From contig CAILYI010000073.1 of NCBI GenBank assembly GCA_903838415.1, positions 1-42,573 on the forward strand: a DNA stretch of 42,573 bases. Direction: 5' to 3'. This stretch comes from an uncultured Anaerolineae bacterium. Lineage in GTDB: Bacteria > Chloroflexota > Anaerolineae > Anaerolineales > Villigracilaceae. This document shows positions 27,163 through 35,320 of this stretch, piece by piece. Both the position numbers and the translations under genes were made by a program. A model generated the notes under the pieces. That model ran no database searches, was not told the DNA's origin, and was given only the letters and a program-made list of their open reading frames with translations. How positions within the stretch are numbered: the first letter of the stretch is position 1; every line of letters starts with the position of its first letter.

Positions 27163-27192
27163 TTGGCCGCCCAAGTTAATTTCACTTATAAT
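27163..27192 (+). promoter_or_regulatory. Promoter of the CAP-LysM gene, leaderless type
   Basis: TTGGCC (27163-27168) and TATAAT (27187-27192) with an 18-base spacer. The ATG at 27200 follows after seven bases and has no RBS. Confidence 0.55.
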
Positions 27193-27199
27193 CGCAGTC

Positions 27200-28219
27200 A
27201 TGATTTCAAGCGGATTGAAGCAACTGCGAAAATTGTTGATGCTGATTGTGACTGTATCGTTATTTTTTACGGGTACACCCGTCAGGGCGGGGGGCTTTGC
27301 TTCTGAAACACGCGAAAATCAGAGGGTCGACACAGATCCATTTTCGCTCATTAACGAGGTCAATCTCCTTCGTGCGGCCAATGGTCTCCCGGCGTATTCC
27401 ATCAATCCTATCCTGATGTTGACTGCCCAACAGCATGCCCAATATATATCTGCCGCCGGTGTTTCGCATACCGGCGCAGGCGGTACGACACCCTATCAGC
27501 GCGGACTTGCGGCTGGGTACCCTTTGGCGGGTAATCTGACGTTGGGAGGTTTTTTTTCCGAAAACATCACGGCGGGAGTAAACAAATCTGTCCAGGATGC
27601 CGTTAAGGAATGGCAGGGCGATTCGCCGCACTTGACCACCATGCTTTCGCCAAACTTGCAGGAAATTGGCGCCGGGGTGGTGATTGTGGGCGATTATGTC
27701 TATTACGTGATCGACTGCGCCCAGCCCACCAGCAGCGGAAAATCTCAAATTTATACTCCGGCCCCTGGAGTTACATCATCTGCTGGAGCGACGACAGGAA
27801 CAAGCGGCCCGGTTGTCGTTCGAACCATTATTCCAAACACACCGGAAGTTGATGGCAAGGTTTATCATATCGTCAAGCCCGGCGAAACGCTGTGGCTGAT
27901 TGCCATCTCGTATGGCGTGAAAATAGTTGATATTCGCCGACTGAATAACCTGGCGGAAGCACAAAGCATCTTTCCAACCGACAAATTACTGATTAAACAG
28001 GTTGACCCACCGACTCGCTTGCCCAATACGCCAACCGCCACGCTAAAGCCTACCCTTACTGCCACACCTTTGCCGACAATAAACCCATCACCAATGCCAA
28101 CACTTGTTCCTGAAGCTCCCGTTTCGTCAAATTCAAGCATGCTTATCCTGGGATTGATTGTGGTTGCGGCCTTTGTGCTCGCCGCTGTCTTTATGCGGGC
28201 AGGGCGTAAAGTTGAATAA
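27200..28219 (+). CDS. Secreted, membrane-anchored CAP-domain protein with LysM
   Basis: A 339-residue surface protein. A signal peptide is at 1-30 (basic KQLRK, then LLMLIVTVSLFF, cleavage near VRAGG). The CAP/SCP-like domain at about 47-168 has NLLRAANGLPAY and HAQYISAAGVSHTG, plus SENITAG and the late DYVYYVIDCA strand. A single LysM at about 221-264 (YHIVKPGETLWLIAISYGVKIVDI) binds glycan. A Pro/Thr-rich spacer (about 268-305) leads to a C-terminal transmembrane helix (about 313-332) and a short basic tail. It probably sits at the cell envelope. It is divergent to the CODH operon and shares its control region. A 202-base gap with its own RBS separates it from the next gene, and no function in carbon fixation is implied. 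Confidence 0.88.
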   Translation: MISSGLKQLRKLLMLIVTVSLFFTGTPVRAGGFASETRENQRVDTDPFSLINEVNLLRAANGLPAYSINPILMLTAQQHAQYISAAGVSHTGAGGTTPYQRGLAAGYPLAGNLTLGGFFSENITAGVNKSVQDAVKEWQGDSPHLTTMLSPNLQEIGAGVVIVGDYVYYVIDCAQPTSSGKSQIYTPAPGVTSSAGATTGTSGPVVVRTIIPNTPEVDGKVYHIVKPGETLWLIAISYGVKIVDIRRLNNLAEAQSIFPTDKLLIKQVDPPTRLPNTPTATLKPTLTATPLPTINPSPMPTLVPEAPVSSNSSMLILGLIVVAAFVLAAVFMRAGRKVE

Positions 28220-28421
28220 AAGAACCGGCAAAGAATTTATTCTTCAGTCGAATGCCTGTTGATAGGTTAATCAGGATGTATGATACGCGCAGAACGTGAC
28301 GATTGGCCTTTGTGCGCATTTCGCGCGTGGGGTAATCTTAAAGAGTCGCAAACATGAATCAGTCAACACCCTGGCAAATATCCTATGTCAAAAACATGTT
28401 CGCGGTTGACAAGGAGTTTTT

Positions 28422-28652
28422 ATGAAAGCATTTGTGCTAATTAATATTCGAACCGGCGAAGTTTATGATGTGATTCGTCAACTCAAGAAAATTGAGCAGG
28501 TAAAGGACGTCAATATGACTTTTGGTCCCTACGATGCCGTCGCGGTCGTGGTTTCCAAGGATATCGATGACCTTGGGAAAATCTTGGCGGGGATGATCCA
28601 ACCGATTCCAGGCGTGGAAGAGACTTTGACCTGTCTGGCCGTGGAGATTTGA
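28422..28652 (+). CDS. Stand-alone RAM domain (Lrp/AsnC effector-binding) protein
   Basis: A 76-residue protein equal to the C-terminal ligand-binding RAM domain of Lrp/AsnC regulators (alpha-beta sandwich MKAFVLINIRTGEVYDV...VKDVNMTFGPYDAVAVVVSKD...IPGVEETLTCLAVEI). It has no DNA-binding helix-turn-helix. Such stand-alone domains bind small ligands such as amino acids and form dimers or larger rings. RBS AAGGAG precedes the ATG. It is followed after four bases by the DUF3786 gene and then cooC, so it opens the maturation operon; its ligand is unknown. Confidence 0.85.
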   Translation: MKAFVLINIRTGEVYDVIRQLKKIEQVKDVNMTFGPYDAVAVVVSKDIDDLGKILAGMIQPIPGVEETLTCLAVEI

Positions 28653-28656
28653 CGAT

Positions 28657-29304
28657 TTGGACACTCCGCTTAAGCGGCCTGTACCTCAACCCACCCCCGG
28701 CTTTGCTCGCCGCGCTGGAGAGTTGCGTGCCAGCCTCCAGCAGATTTCCGCCGAACTCCTGGCTCTTCGCACAGGTTCCGTGCTCGCGACCAGCGAGGCG
28801 GGGAACACAGAATTTCACCTTTCCCTGTTTGCAGCTCCCGTTTTTGGAACTTTTCCGGAACTGACATTTTTTTCAGCGACTGGCAGCGAATTGCCCGATT
28901 TCCAGCAGCTGCTTCTCTTATACTATTTTGCCACTGCTGACGGCACGCCCGTGACCGGAAAATGGGTCTCATTTGCCGATTTACCTTCAGGCCGCATGTA
29001 TGCCCAGGCCTTTCAGGGCTATTCCGGGGATGAAATTGTCAAAGCATTTGGTGAAGGTCTCGCATCCTTCACAGATGCTTGTCAAAAAGCTGGCGGTCAA
29101 CTGGCGGATGCGGGCGATGCGGCTTTTATTTTTCAGGCATTACCGCAGGTATCGGTTATGATGACTTATTGGCTTGGCGATGAAGATTTTCCATCTTCGT
29201 GTAAAATTCTGTTTGACGCGAACGCCACGCATTATCTGCCTATCGATGGTTGCGCCATTATTGGTAGCACCCTGGTCAAAAAAATCTTAAAGTTAAAGGT
29301 CTGA
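28657..29304 (+). CDS. DUF3786 family protein
   Basis: A 215-residue protein that I recognise as DUF3786 from the segments KWVSFADLPSGRMYAQAFQG, GDAAFIFQALPQV and the C-terminal CKILFDANATHYLPIDGCA. The start is TTG at 28657 with GGAG about ten bases upstream. No catalytic motif or membrane segment is visible. Genes of this family are often seen near corrinoid and CODH/ACS genes in anaerobes, and here it sits directly before cooC (one base between stop and start). A part in cofactor or metal-site assembly is plausible but unproven. Confidence 0.8.
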   Translation: MDTPLKRPVPQPTPGFARRAGELRASLQQISAELLALRTGSVLATSEAGNTEFHLSLFAAPVFGTFPELTFFSATGSELPDFQQLLLLYYFATADGTPVTGKWVSFADLPSGRMYAQAFQGYSGDEIVKAFGEGLASFTDACQKAGGQLADAGDAAFIFQALPQVSVMMTYWLGDEDFPSSCKILFDANATHYLPIDGCAIIGSTLVKKILKLKV

Positions 29305-29305
29305 T

Positions 29306-30076
29306 ATGAAACTTGCCATTACAGGAAAAGGCGGCGTGGGTAAAACCACGCTTACCGCACTCATTGCCCAAGCCTACGCTGAATTGGGTAAACAGGTTCT
29401 GGCCGTCGACGCAGATCCATCTCCGTGCCTGGCGGGCGCTTTGGGTTTTCCTGATGAACTGCGCGCCAAGCTTGTGCCCATTTCCGAGATGGACGATTTG
29501 ATTTATGAACGCACTGGCGCGAAAAAAGGCCAGCTGGGCGGTTTCTTCACCATCAATCCGCGCGTCGATGACATTCCCGAGCGTTTCAGCGTTCTGCATC
29601 GCGGTGTGCGTCTGCTGGAGATGGGTTCCGTCGAAACCGGCGGTTCCGGTTGTATCTGTCCCGAAGCGGCTATTTTGAAAACCTTATTTACGAATCTCAT
29701 GTTCCGCAAGGATGAAGTGCTCTTGCTTGATATGTACGCCGGGGTTGAGCACCTTGGTCGCGCGACAGTTGATTTTGTTGACGCCATGCTAATTGTCGTC
29801 GAACCGACGCGCCGCAGCCTGGGCACCGCCGCGCAGATCAAGAAACTTGCCAATGATATTGGCCTGACACGGCTGTATCTGATTGGGAACAAAGTCCGCA
29901 ATCAGGACGAATCCAAATTCTTAGAAAATGAAACGCCCGGATTGCCCGCCCTGGGCTTTCTCCCAGCTGATTTGAAGGTTCAAGAAGCTGACCGGTTAGG
30001 GATTCCGGTTTATGATCATGTGCCTGATCTGAAAGCTGCCGCTCAAAGCATCCTTGCCAAGCTGGAAAATTCGTAA
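29306..30076 (+). CDS. cooC: CooC-type carbon monoxide dehydrogenase maturation ATPase (copy 1)
   Basis: A 256-residue MinD/SIMIBI-class ATPase that inserts nickel into CODH or ACS. It has the deviant Walker A GKGGVGKTT (7-15) with signature Lys, switch I 'VDADPS' and the metal-binding C116-x-C118 (SGCICPEA), by which CooC dimers bind Ni or Zn between subunits. The 'LDMYAGVEHLGRATVDFVD' segment is typical. It differs clearly from the second copy in the window, with a longer insertion around 55-105. It may serve AcsB rather than CooS, or the reverse. It follows DUF3786 directly. Confidence 0.93.
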   Translation: MKLAITGKGGVGKTTLTALIAQAYAELGKQVLAVDADPSPCLAGALGFPDELRAKLVPISEMDDLIYERTGAKKGQLGGFFTINPRVDDIPERFSVLHRGVRLLEMGSVETGGSGCICPEAAILKTLFTNLMFRKDEVLLLDMYAGVEHLGRATVDFVDAMLIVVEPTRRSLGTAAQIKKLANDIGLTRLYLIGNKVRNQDESKFLENETPGLPALGFLPADLKVQEADRLGIPVYDHVPDLKAAAQSILAKLENS

Positions 30077-30118
30077 TGACGATAGTTTTCTCTGTTGTGA
30101 GCCGGAAAAATTGATCCC

Positions 30119-30799
30119 ATGAAATCCATCTCGAGTTTTGGGTTGGCATTTCTGGCCGGCATGGCGATTTTTGCCGGGCTGCCCCTGTTTGGTTGGGGAT
30201 TGGGCGATGTGACCGGTTTCCTGGCGAATCCCGCCAGGGTAACTTTCCTGGTGCTGATTTCGCTGCTGCAAATTTTCGCCTTGATTTACAATCCGCAAGT
30301 CGGTCGTCAGCAAGAGGATCGTAAAACCGGTTTGCCTGAGCATAAACTTGACCTGATTCTGATCCAGATTTTTAGCCTGGCAATTGTCTTTCTGGCGCCG
30401 TTTTTTGATCGCCGTGCAATTGGCGTCCTGGAATTTGGAAATATTTTCCGATTTGCCGGGTTTGGCCTAATCATTCCAGGCTTTGTGCTAATGCAAATGG
30501 CAGCAAAACACCTGGTAGGTCAATTCAGCATCCAGGTGAGGCTGCAAGCCGGACATCGCCTGATTCAATCCGGTCCTTACAAATGGCTTCGACATCCGCG
30601 CTATTTGGGTATTCTCTTGTTTTTCCTTGGAATCTCCATGGTTTTTCGTTCCGGGCTGGCAATTTTGTGTGCTCTGGCCTTGTTCGGTGTTTTAGTCTGG
30701 CGTGTTTTGGCGGAAGAATCCTTGTTGCAGCAGGAATTTGGAACAGATTGGGAAGAATATCGCGCCAGATCATGGCGTATCATCCCATTTTTGTTTTAA
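30119..30799 (+). CDS. Isoprenylcysteine carboxyl methyltransferase (ICMT/PEMT) family membrane protein
   Basis: A 226-residue multi-pass membrane protein with four or five helices (about 5-25, 38-57, 79-96, 108-128, 163-195). The C-terminal motif VRLQAGHRLIQSGPYKWLRHPRYLG, then 'EESLLQQEFGTDWEEYRARSWRIIPFLF', is that of ICMT-type SAM-dependent methyltransferases, with the RHPxY SAM-binding element and the Glu-rich end. It lies between two cooC genes with gaps of 42 and 34 bases on the same strand. The substrate is unknown; members of this family methylate lipids or small thiols. No RBS is seen. Confidence 0.85.
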   Translation: MKSISSFGLAFLAGMAIFAGLPLFGWGLGDVTGFLANPARVTFLVLISLLQIFALIYNPQVGRQQEDRKTGLPEHKLDLILIQIFSLAIVFLAPFFDRRAIGVLEFGNIFRFAGFGLIIPGFVLMQMAAKHLVGQFSIQVRLQAGHRLIQSGPYKWLRHPRYLGILLFFLGISMVFRSGLAILCALALFGVLVWRVLAEESLLQQEFGTDWEEYRARSWRIIPFLF

Positions 30800-30833
30800 C
30801 CTGATTTTCATTGAAAAATCAAAAGGAATTATT

Positions 30834-31619
30834 ATGACCATTACTATTGCTCTTGCTGGGAAAGGCGGCGTCGGGAAAACCACTGTCGCCGGAATGGTAA
30901 TCAAATACCTGGCGCAGAATCAGCCAGGGAGCATTCTCGCCATTGACGCCGACCCATCCTCGAACTTGAATATGGTGCTCGGCCTTGATCTTGAATGGAC
31001 GGTGGGCGACATCCGCGAGGATATGCTCCAGCAGGTGAAATCGACCCTGGTGGAGGGCGGCGCCGCGATGGGCGGGCTGCCGGGCGGTGTCTCGAAACGG
31101 GAATATCTCGAATACCACGTGCGCTCGTCGCTGGCGGAAGGTTCCCGCTTTGACTTAATTGCAATGGGACGCGGCGAGGGGCAGGGATGCTACTGCGCCG
31201 TCAACCACAATCTGCGTGAGGTGGTGGATGGCATGAGCAAGCATTATGCCTACGTGGTGATTGACAATGAAGCCGGGATGGAACATCTCAGCCGCCACAC
31301 CACGCGCGATGTCCAGCACTTGCTGGTTGTCAGCGATCCCAGCCAGCGCGGACTGGTTGCCGCACAGCGTATTGCTGATATAAGTCGCGAGCTGGATATT
31401 CGCATCGAGCATTCCTATCTCATGATCAATCGCGTCAACGGGACATTGCCTCCCGAAACCGGCACTTTTGTCGAAAAAATGGGGCTGCCTCTGCTGGGAA
31501 CCATCGCCGCGGATGCTGAACTCGCCAGTTTCGATGCCACCGGCAAGCCGCTGGTCGATTTGCCCGACGAATCGCCAGTGTACCAGGCAGTGGCGACGAT
31601 GTTGAAAGCAATTTTATAA
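30834..31619 (+). CDS. cooC: CooC-type carbon monoxide dehydrogenase maturation ATPase (copy 2)
   Basis: A 261-residue SIMIBI ATPase. It has deviant Walker A GKGGVGKTT (9-17), IDADPSSNLNMVLGL as switch I, MGRGEGQGCYCAVNHNLR with the nickel-binding C119-x-C121, and the YVVIDNEAGMEHLSRHTT segment. This matches classic CooC more closely than copy 1 does. The start at 30834 is chosen because AAAAGGA lies upstream; the frame extends to 30702 inside the preceding gene. It ends with a strong terminator overlapping its stop. Confidence 0.94.
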   Translation: MTITIALAGKGGVGKTTVAGMVIKYLAQNQPGSILAIDADPSSNLNMVLGLDLEWTVGDIREDMLQQVKSTLVEGGAAMGGLPGGVSKREYLEYHVRSSLAEGSRFDLIAMGRGEGQGCYCAVNHNLREVVDGMSKHYAYVVIDNEAGMEHLSRHTTRDVQHLLVVSDPSQRGLVAAQRIADISRELDIRIEHSYLMINRVNGTLPPETGTFVEKMGLPLLGTIAADAELASFDATGKPLVDLPDESPVYQAVATMLKAIL

Positions 31620-31654
31620 AAGGAAGGGCGGGCCTAAAGCCTGCCCTTCCTTTT
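31618..31654 (+). terminator. Terminator after the second cooC
   Basis: AAAAGGAAGGGC (31618-31629) pairs with GCCCTTCCTTTT (31643-31654), extended by four pairs including one G-T, with a five-base loop and a T-run. It closes the RAM-DUF3786-cooC-ICMT-cooC operon. Confidence 0.9.
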
Positions 31655-31704
31655 TAGTGTAAAATGTGCCCTGCTTTGCTCAATAAGATTTCAGGGAGAG
31701 AATT

Positions 31705-33165
31705 ATGAAAATCCGCGCCGCCAAAGGTCTGACTTTTGATGATGTTTTACTGATTCCGCAACGTTCTTCGATCGCTTCGCGGCAGCAGGTGGATACTTCA
31801 TCGCCCTTAACAGAAAATATTCGCATTAACATCCCAATTGTCAGTGCAAATATGGATACGGTGACCGAAACTGCCATGGCCATTGCGATGGCGAACGCCG
31901 GCGGTATAGGTATCATTCACCGCTTTATGCCGGTTGATATGCATGTTAAGCAAATCAAACTTGTCAAACGCGCCCAGGCAGTCATGGTCGAAAATCCCTA
32001 TGTTATTAGCCTGGATGCAACAGTCGTACAGGCCTGTGAAATGATGAAGCGTAACGATGTTGGCGGCCTGATCGTGCTCGACGAATCCAGAGTTGTGATG
32101 GGGATAATCACCATGCGTGACGTCAACCTCGCTCCGTCTGACCGGGAATTTGTCAGGCAGGTGATGACTGGGCGCGATCGACTGATTACTGCCAAACCCG
32201 GCATTACGGTGGATGAAGCACGAGCGCTGCTTTATGAGCATCGGATTGAGAAATTGCCTGTGCTCAACGCGGACGGCACGCTAAAAGGACTGATTACCTC
32301 TCAAGATGTGCTCAAACCGGTTCAAAATCCGTTTGCCGCACTGGATGAAAAAGGTCGTCTGCGTGTGGGCGCCGCGATTGGCGTGACACGTGGGGAATTG
32401 GATAGGGCGGCTGCTTTGCTGGAAGTTGGTGCCGATTTGCTCGTGCTTGACATCGCTCATGGGCATGCCGATCACTGCATTAAGATGGTGCGAGCCTTGC
32501 GACAGCAGTTCCCCCAAGCCCAGATCGTAGCCGGGAATGTCGCTTCGCGCGAAGGGGCGCGGGAATTGGCCGAGGCTGGGGCAAGCGCTATCAAAGTAGG
32601 CATCGGTCCCGGGTCGATTTGCACCACGCGCATCGTGACCGGGTTTGGCGTCCCTCAATTAACGGCGATCATGGATAGCGTCGAGGGCGTCAGCGAATCC
32701 GGCCGTGATATCCCAGTTATTGCCGATGGTGGCATCCAAAAAGCTGGTGATATCGTCAAGGCCCTCGCGGCTGGGGCGCAAACTGTCATGATCGGCAGTA
32801 TGTTCGCCGGTACTGAAGAAGCTCCCGGTTCGCCGGTCATCCGCGATGGACAGAAGGTTAAAGTCGTCCGCGGCATGGCATCTCTGGCAGCTGCAATGGG
32901 GCGCCGCGCTATTGAGCGGGGCCAGGACGAGAGCGCCGAAGACTCAGAAGATTGGATGAAAGTCGTCCCGGAAGGCGTCGAAGCCGTGGTGCCGTATCGC
33001 GGAAATATTGGCGAGGTTTTGCACCAACTTGTCGGCGGGCTGCGTTCGGGTTTGAGTTACGGCGGTGCGCACAACATCAAGGAATTACAGGAAAAGGCCG
33101 AATTTATCGAAATTACAGCCGCGGGCATTTTCGAGAGCGGCTCTCACGACGTAAAGCGAATTTAG
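31705..33165 (+). CDS. guaB: IMP dehydrogenase
   Basis: A 486-residue enzyme that oxidises IMP to XMP with NAD+, the first step to GMP. The TIM barrel is interrupted by two CBS motifs (about 95-205). The catalytic loop [15 protein letters not shown] carries Cys306, and the flap contains [10 protein letters not shown]. The N-terminal [12 protein letters not shown] and the DIAHGHA strand are standard. RBS GGAGAG is at 31695-31700, and a -10-like TAAAAT is at 31660-31665. It stands alone between two terminators. Confidence 0.97.
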   Translation: MKIRAAKGLTFDDVLLIPQRSSIASRQQVDTSSPLTENIRINIPIVSANMDTVTETAMAIAMANAGGIGIIHRFMPVDMHVKQIKLVKRAQAVMVENPYVISLDATVVQACEMMKRNDVGGLIVLDESRVVMGIITMRDVNLAPSDREFVRQVMTGRDRLITAKPGITVDEARALLYEHRIEKLPVLNADGTLKGLITSQDVLKPVQNPFAALDEKGRLRVGAAIGVTRGELDRAAALLEVGADLLVLDIAHGHADHCIKMVRALRQQFPQAQIVAGNVASREGARELAEAGASAIKVGIGPGSICTTRIVTGFGVPQLTAIMDSVEGVSESGRDIPVIADGGIQKAGDIVKALAAGAQTVMIGSMFAGTEEAPGSPVIRDGQKVKVVRGMASLAAAMGRRAIERGQDESAEDSEDWMKVVPEGVEAVVPYRGNIGEVLHQLVGGLRSGLSYGGAHNIKELQEKAEFIEITAAGIFESGSHDVKRI

Positions 33166-33241
33166 TGTCCCCGGTGGGGCAAGGGAGTTTTACGAGGAAG
33201 TTCGTCTTCATAAAACGCAGCAACCATCAATAGCATATACA

Positions 33242-33284
33242 CAACAATCCAGGCTCATCTACTAGGGATGAGCCTGGATTGTTG
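33242..33284 (+). terminator. Long inverted repeat after guaB
   Basis: Perfect 18-bp arms (33242-33259 and 33267-33284; arm core CCAGGCTCATC) with loop TACTAGG, 77 bases past the guaB stop. No T-run follows directly, so it may be a processing or bidirectional stop signal rather than a standard intrinsic terminator. Confidence 0.7.
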
Positions 33285-33508
33285 ACCTAAAGTTCGATTT
33301 TTATCAACAGAATGCGCGTAACCAATATGTTACTATGAATTTTCCAATCTTTATCAAAATAAAAAAGAGCACTGGCTCAGACAAAAATCAAGATTACCGC
33401 ATCCATTTCTTTTCAAAATTGAATATTGACCTGCTATTTTATGGCGCAATGGCGGTGGGGCTGGTATGCTTATGGCATGTTGAAATTTGAAAAAGAAAAT
33501 CTAAAACC
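33285..33508 (+). other. AT-rich intergenic region before the ABC exporter operon
   Basis: No coding signal was seen. It should hold the exporter promoter. TTGACC (33426-33431) and TATGCT (33465-33470) are visible but 33 bases apart, so no promoter is called. The gap between guaB and the exporter is 343 bases in total. Confidence 0.4.
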
Positions 33509-35320
33509 ATGAAAAACCTTCTGCGCATCCGCTTATTTCTTAAACCCTATACCCGTGAAATTCTTCTCAATCTGGTAATTCTATTGACCATGACCGGTCT
33601 GTCGTTGGTCGTGCCGCGCATTATTCAGGGCGTGATCGATGATGGCCTGCTGAAAGGGCAGACCGCATATATTGTCCGCGCCGCGCTGCTCCTGCTGGGG
33701 CTGGGCTTGTTTTCGTCAGCGCTTGGACTGGTTCAGCGCTATCTGGCGCAATGGATTGCCTCGCATATTGGCTATGATTTGCGCAATCAGCTTTATGACC
33801 ATATTCAGTACATGTCGTTTACTTTTCACGATCACGCGCAGACCGGGCAATTGATTTCGCGCTGCATCGAGGATGTGCGCGCCATTCAGGATTTCGCCGG
33901 TTCGAGTCTGATCGAGTGGATTCAGCTGATCCTGCTCAGCGCTGGGATTGCCGCGTTGATGCTGACCGATAACTGGCAGATGGCTTTGATCGCCCTTTCG
34001 CCGATGATCCCGCTGCTGTGGGTGGCAGCGAATTTTGGCAACCGTATCACTGTCTTGTTTTACAAAGTGGATAACGCCCTGGGCGACCTCTCCGCGCGGT
34101 TGCAGGAAAACGTGAGCGGGGCGCAGGTCGTGCGTGCTTTTGCACGTGAAAAACACGAGATTGCCCGTTTTGACGAAATGAATAAAACCTATTATCAGGC
34201 CCGCCTGACCGTGGTCAGCAATTGGGCCACGATTATGCCGACAACTTCATGGTTGATCACAGCCGGCACCATTCTTATTCTCTGGTTTGGCGGACGAATG
34301 GTGCTTGCCGGGACCATGACCGTTGGCGAGGTGGTGGCTTTCAATGCTTATCTGCTGATGCTGGCCGCTCCTGCGCAGCAGATGACCTGGTTGGTCAATG
34401 CAGGTGGTGAGGCCGCCGCCGGGGCGCAGCGCGCCTGGGAAATCCTGGATCATCTGCCGGAGATCGAGTCGGCGCCTGACGCTGTGAAACTGCCCGTTTT
34501 GACGGGCGAAGTCGAATTTCGGGATGTGGCGCTGAAATATTTGGAAGAGAAAAAGGATTCTTTAACGGAAATCAATGTCCGGGTCGAAAAGAATCAAATC
34601 GTCGCCCTGATTGGCGCAACCGGCTCGGGCAAAACGTCGCTGATTAATCTGATTCCCCGCTTTTACGACGTCACTGAAGGCGGAGTGCTGGTCGACGGGC
34701 AGGATGTCCGCAAGGTGGATTTAATCAGCCTTCGCAAACAAATTGGAATTGTTCTGCAAACTTCGCTGTTATTTTCGGATAGCATCCGCGAAAATATCCG
34801 TTATGGCCGGCCGGGTGCCAGCGATGCTGAGATTGTCGCCGCCGCAAAAGCCGCCCAGGCCCATGATTTCATCGTCAGCATGCCGCATGGATACGAAACG
34901 GTGGTGGGTGAGCGCGGTATTACGCTTTCGGGCGGGCAGCGCCAGCGCGTGGCAATTGCGCGCGCCCTGCTGATGGATCCGCGCATCCTGATTTTGGACG
35001 ATTCGCTTTCGTCTGTGGATACCCAAACCGAAAAGCTCATCCAGGAAGCGCTCGACCGTCTGATGGAAGGCCGCACGACTTTCGTGATTGCGCATCGTTT
35101 GAGCACCGTGCGCCGCGCCGATTTGATTCTCGTGATGGACAATGGGCGTATCGTTCAACGCGGCAAACACGCTGAACTGCTCGCCCAAGATGGTCTGTAT
35201 CGTGAAATTCACGATTTGCAGCTGCAGGCCACCGAGCAATTTTTGAATGACGTTGAACAACTCGAAACCACAGAGGGTCCTGCTTCGCTTGAAAAGCTGC
35301 CTCACGATGAGGAAGCCTGA
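33509..35320 (+). CDS. ABC exporter half-transporter, first subunit of a heterodimer
   Basis: A 603-residue type IV ABC exporter subunit. A six-helix membrane domain (about 15-300) is followed by an ATPase domain with Walker A GATGSGKT (369-376), signature LSGGQ (473-477) and Walker B ILILDD (497-498). The residue after the Walker B Asp is Asp498 instead of the catalytic Glu, so this subunit's own site is degenerate, while it gives an intact signature to the partner. This is the known pattern of heterodimeric exporters such as TM287/288 and BmrCD. The substrate is unknown (lipid, drug or peptide). The stop overlaps the partner's start by one base. Confidence 0.93.
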   Translation: MKNLLRIRLFLKPYTREILLNLVILLTMTGLSLVVPRIIQGVIDDGLLKGQTAYIVRAALLLLGLGLFSSALGLVQRYLAQWIASHIGYDLRNQLYDHIQYMSFTFHDHAQTGQLISRCIEDVRAIQDFAGSSLIEWIQLILLSAGIAALMLTDNWQMALIALSPMIPLLWVAANFGNRITVLFYKVDNALGDLSARLQENVSGAQVVRAFAREKHEIARFDEMNKTYYQARLTVVSNWATIMPTTSWLITAGTILILWFGGRMVLAGTMTVGEVVAFNAYLLMLAAPAQQMTWLVNAGGEAAAGAQRAWEILDHLPEIESAPDAVKLPVLTGEVEFRDVALKYLEEKKDSLTEINVRVEKNQIVALIGATGSGKTSLINLIPRFYDVTEGGVLVDGQDVRKVDLISLRKQIGIVLQTSLLFSDSIRENIRYGRPGASDAEIVAAAKAAQAHDFIVSMPHGYETVVGERGITLSGGQRQRVAIARALLMDPRILILDDSLSSVDTQTEKLIQEALDRLMEGRTTFVIAHRLSTVRRADLILVMDNGRIVQRGKHAELLAQDGLYREIHDLQLQATEQFLNDVEQLETTEGPASLEKLPHDEEA

